Source of the DNA: Nocardia tengchongensis
GTDB lineage: Bacteria; Actinomycetota; Actinomycetes; Mycobacteriales; Mycobacteriaceae
DNA length: 64,000 bases
NCBI RefSeq assembly: GCF_018362975.1
Contig: NZ_CP074371.1
Location: 2,232,001-2,296,000 of the forward strand
Direction: 5' to 3'
Below, piece after piece: positions 62,143-64,000 of this stretch (position 1 is its first letter; each line of letters begins with the position of its first letter). The notes under the pieces are model-generated. The model was given only the letters and a program-made list of their open reading frames with translations. It did not search any database and was not told the DNA's origin. The position numbers and the translations under genes were made by a program.

Positions 62143-63444
62143 GTGGCGTCCCAACGCAAGCCCGTGCTCGTCCTCGCGGGGCTCCCCGGACGCGCGGCCG
62201 ACGGCGTCGAACAGGCGGCCCGCCTGCTGAGTGAGAAGCCCGGCACCGTCGTGGTGCGGCACGACCTGAGCGAGCTGCGCGAGGGCGTGGTGCGCCGGAC
62301 GGTCCGCCTCGACGGACGCGAGACCGTCACCGTGCTGGAACTCGCGCACGGCTGCGTTTCCTGCACCCTGCGCGCCGACCTGCTGCCCTACCTGTGCCTG
62401 CTGGCCGCCCGTGATTCGGTGCGGCGCATCGTGCTCGCACTGGATCCGGCCTTCGAGGCGGAAGCGGTGTGCCAGGCCGTCAACGATGTGACGGTGACCG
62501 GTGTGGCCGATCGTGCCGACGGCCCGGCCGGCCGCGATGTGCGCATCGATTCCGTGCTCACCTGTATCGATGCCCGTGACTGGCTGGCCGACGCCACCGG
62601 CGACGAGACCCTCGCCGAGCGCGGCCGCGCCACCGCCGAGGACGAGCGCACCGTGGCCCAGCTGGCCGTCGGCCAGGCCGAATTCGCCGATGCCCTGCTG
62701 GTTTTCGATGCCGGAGCCGATCTGGTGGACCGCGAGCGCACCAATGCCGTACTGGTGCGGCTGGCCCCGCGCTCGCCCATCAGCTGGGTGGCCGATCCCG
62801 CCACGCTGGATGTCGACGACCTGACCTGGCTGCTGCGCCGGGTGCCCGCGGACGCGCGCCGCGGCGCCGGGTTCGACCCCCACGCCTCGCTGCTGGCCGG
62901 TGCGCCCCCGCTGGAATCGGATTCCGGCGTGGCACTGGTGGAATTCGCCACCGACCGCCCCTTTCACCCCGATCGACTGCATTCGGCCATCGATGTGCTG
63001 CTGGACGGCGTGGTGAGCGCGCGCGGCCGGGCCTGGCTGGCCACCCAGTCCGACGAGGTGGTGTGGCTGGAATCGGCGGGCGGTGGGCTGCGGGTCGGCG
63101 GCGCCGGTAAGTGGCTGGCGGCCATGACATCCCGCGAGTTGGCGGAAGTGGATCCGGAGCGCCGCGCGCTGGCCTCGCTGCGCTGGCACGAGCAGTTCGG
63201 CGACCGTCACACCTCGCTGGTCATCCTGGTCGCCGACGCCGATCCCGACGAGATCCGCGCGGCGCTGCACTGGGCGCTGGTGGACGAGGACGAATTGCGG
63301 CAGCTGCGTTTCGCGCCGGAGCGGGTCGCGCTGTGGTCCGACCCGTTCGGCGACCAGCACGAGGAACCGTGTGACACACCCCGTTCGGGCGAGGCGCGCG
63401 TGCGGGGCAATCAGAGTTCGACGACAGGTGAGGAGAACCGATAA
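62143..63444 (+). CDS. CobW/COG0523-like protein lacking a canonical P-loop
   Basis: 433 residues from GTG 62143, preceded by AAAGGGGG. The layout is that of COG0523 zinc metallochaperones: a Rossmann-like N-terminal half, [16 protein letters not shown] corresponding to the CxCC metal motif, and a CobW C-terminal domain ([40 protein letters not shown]). However, the Walker A segment normally reading GxxGxGKT is [16 protein letters not shown], with no GK[ST], and CxCC is reduced to CVSC. GTP binding is therefore doubtful. It is coupled to rpmF by a 1-bp overlap. Confidence 0.85.
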   Translation: MASQRKPVLVLAGLPGRAADGVEQAARLLSEKPGTVVVRHDLSELREGVVRRTVRLDGRETVTVLELAHGCVSCTLRADLLPYLCLLAARDSVRRIVLALDPAFEAEAVCQAVNDVTVTGVADRADGPAGRDVRIDSVLTCIDARDWLADATGDETLAERGRATAEDERTVAQLAVGQAEFADALLVFDAGADLVDRERTNAVLVRLAPRSPISWVADPATLDVDDLTWLLRRVPADARRGAGFDPHASLLAGAPPLESDSGVALVEFATDRPFHPDRLHSAIDVLLDGVVSARGRAWLATQSDEVVWLESAGGGLRVGGAGKWLAAMTSRELAEVDPERRALASLRWHEQFGDRHTSLVILVADADPDEIRAALHWALVDEDELRQLRFAPERVALWSDPFGDQHEEPCDTPRSGEARVRGNQSSTTGEENR

Positions 63445-63617
63445 TGGCCGTTCCGAAGCGCAGGATGTCGCGCGCGAATACGCACAGCCGTCGCTCGCAG
63501 TGGAAGGCGAGCCCGCCGGATCTGGTGCCGGTCACGGTCGGGGGAGTGGTGCGGATGGTGCCGCGGAGGCTGCTGCGGGCCGTCGAACGCGGGCTGATCG
63601 ATCTCGGGAAACTCTGA
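63444..63617 (+). CDS. rpmF: 50S ribosomal protein L32 paralogue (zinc-independent)
   Basis: 57 residues: [20 protein letters not shown] is the unmistakable L32 start, and the C-terminal half ([20 protein letters not shown]) lacks the four cysteines of the zinc-ribbon form. ATG shares one base with the stop of the CobW-like gene (TAATG), so the two are co-translated. Belongs with the divergent S18/S14/L33/L28 paralogues in a zinc-starvation set. Confidence 0.93.
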   Translation: MAVPKRRMSRANTHSRRSQWKASPPDLVPVTVGGVVRMVPRRLLRAVERGLIDLGKL

Positions 63618-63627
63618 GTTTCGAGGG

Positions 63628-63653
63628 GGTTCGGGGGCTTGGCCCCCCGAACC
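63628..63653. terminator. Hairpin after rpmF
   Basis: GGTTCGGGGG / CCCCCGAACC stem with a 6-base loop, 10 bp after the stop and between convergent genes. Confidence 0.6.
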
Positions 63654-63688
63654 TCCCCGCTGCCGGTCCGGGGTCGCCCCGGTTCCGG

Positions 63689-63913
63689 TCAGCCTTCCTT
63701 CGCGGCCAGGTCCACCAGGGTGGCGGCGAGGCGGAAGTACTTGTTCTTGCCGAGATCGGCGATGGTCTTCACACCGAGCGCCTCGAGCAGCTGGGCGTCG
63801 TGCTTCTCGGTGAGTCCGGCCAGCGCCGACGGCGGGGCGGCCAGGATGTCGTCGAGAGACTTGGATTCGTAGGCCTTGTCGAGAGCTTTGTCGAGTACCA
63901 CGTTGACGGCCAC
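63689..63913 (-). CDS. Conserved small protein with HhH-like motif, 74 residues
   Basis: GTG 63913 is preceded by AGGAGG with ideal spacing. The sequence NVVLDKALDKAYESKSLDDI followed by PPSALAGLTEKHDAQLLEAL and GVKTIADLGKNKYFRLAATL resembles a helix-hairpin-helix-like unit of the type that pairs with short DNA-binding or scaffolding roles (LEALGVKTIADLGKNKY). No cysteine or catalytic residues. Function unknown; its promoter lies close to the window edge. Confidence 0.75.
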   Translation of the reverse strand: MAVNVVLDKALDKAYESKSLDDILAAPPSALAGLTEKHDAQLLEALGVKTIADLGKNKYFRLAATLVDLAAKEG

Positions 63914-64000
63914 GGGAGCCTCCTTCGTTTGGAACTGAGCAAGAGAACGGACGAGGCAGACACTAGCCTTGAAGTTGCTGTCTCGCCAGGGATCTACCGG

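Overview
The window looks like a chromosomal segment of a high-GC actinomycete of the order Mycobacteriales, most likely Nocardia. This rests on very GC-rich codon use and many GTG/TTG starts. Many genes carry a TANNNT -10 element 6 to 8 bp before the start codon, as expected for leaderless transcripts. The gene order also fits: M23 peptidase - sucC - sucD - 34 kDa-antigen-like protein - PerM-like protein - purN - purH, with pgi, chorismate mutase and a PcrA/UvrD helicase nearby, is the order I recall for the Rv0946c-Rv0957 region of Mycobacterium tuberculosis. No tRNA, rRNA, CRISPR array or recognisable transposase was seen.

Layout. 1-4.9 kb: partial permease, an internally deleted vanadium haloperoxidase relative, an SGNH hydrolase/MarR divergent pair and a patatin-like protein. 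4.9-12.6 kb: an urea- or guanidine-carboxylase type operon (APC permease, a 49-residue protein, two DUF1989 proteins, a carboxylase reduced to its carboxyltransferase half, allophanate hydrolase) divergent from a TetR gene with two matching operator-like palindromes. 12.6-20.3 kb: tandem TerD protein, DHA2 efflux pump, NUDIX, two uncharacterised proteins, a serine hydrolase, and a broken isochorismatase/GlxA pair. 20.3-25.8 kb: encapsulin plus its DyP peroxidase cargo, a cupin, folA-thyA, cobF and an Fpg/Nei glycosylase. 25.8-33.5 kb: VapBC, a PPOX-fold protein, a 3.7-kb insertion flanked by 136-bp direct repeats (HTH protein, HEAT protein, MerR-HEAT fusion, small secreted protein), DUF4184 and a MocR regulator. 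33.7-43.5 kb: lipid/acyl-CoA genes, an SDR protein and a solitary second cytochrome b (qcrB) with a BlaI-like operator. 43.5-60.9 kb: the conserved housekeeping block, then a lipoprotein and a lectin-LysM protein. 61-64 kb: cysteine-poor paralogues of S18, S14, L33, L28 and L32 with a CobW-like protein around Zur-box-like sites, a zinc-starvation module.

Caveat: six otherwise conserved genes (allophanate hydrolase, isochorismatase, PPOX protein, qcrB, PcrA/UvrD, pgi) each contain one frameshift of one or two bases, mostly in G/C runs. Since conserved sequence resumes in the next frame, uncorrected sequencing indels are the simplest explanation. By contrast, the haloperoxidase, GlxA and LuxR remnants show real loss of sequence.
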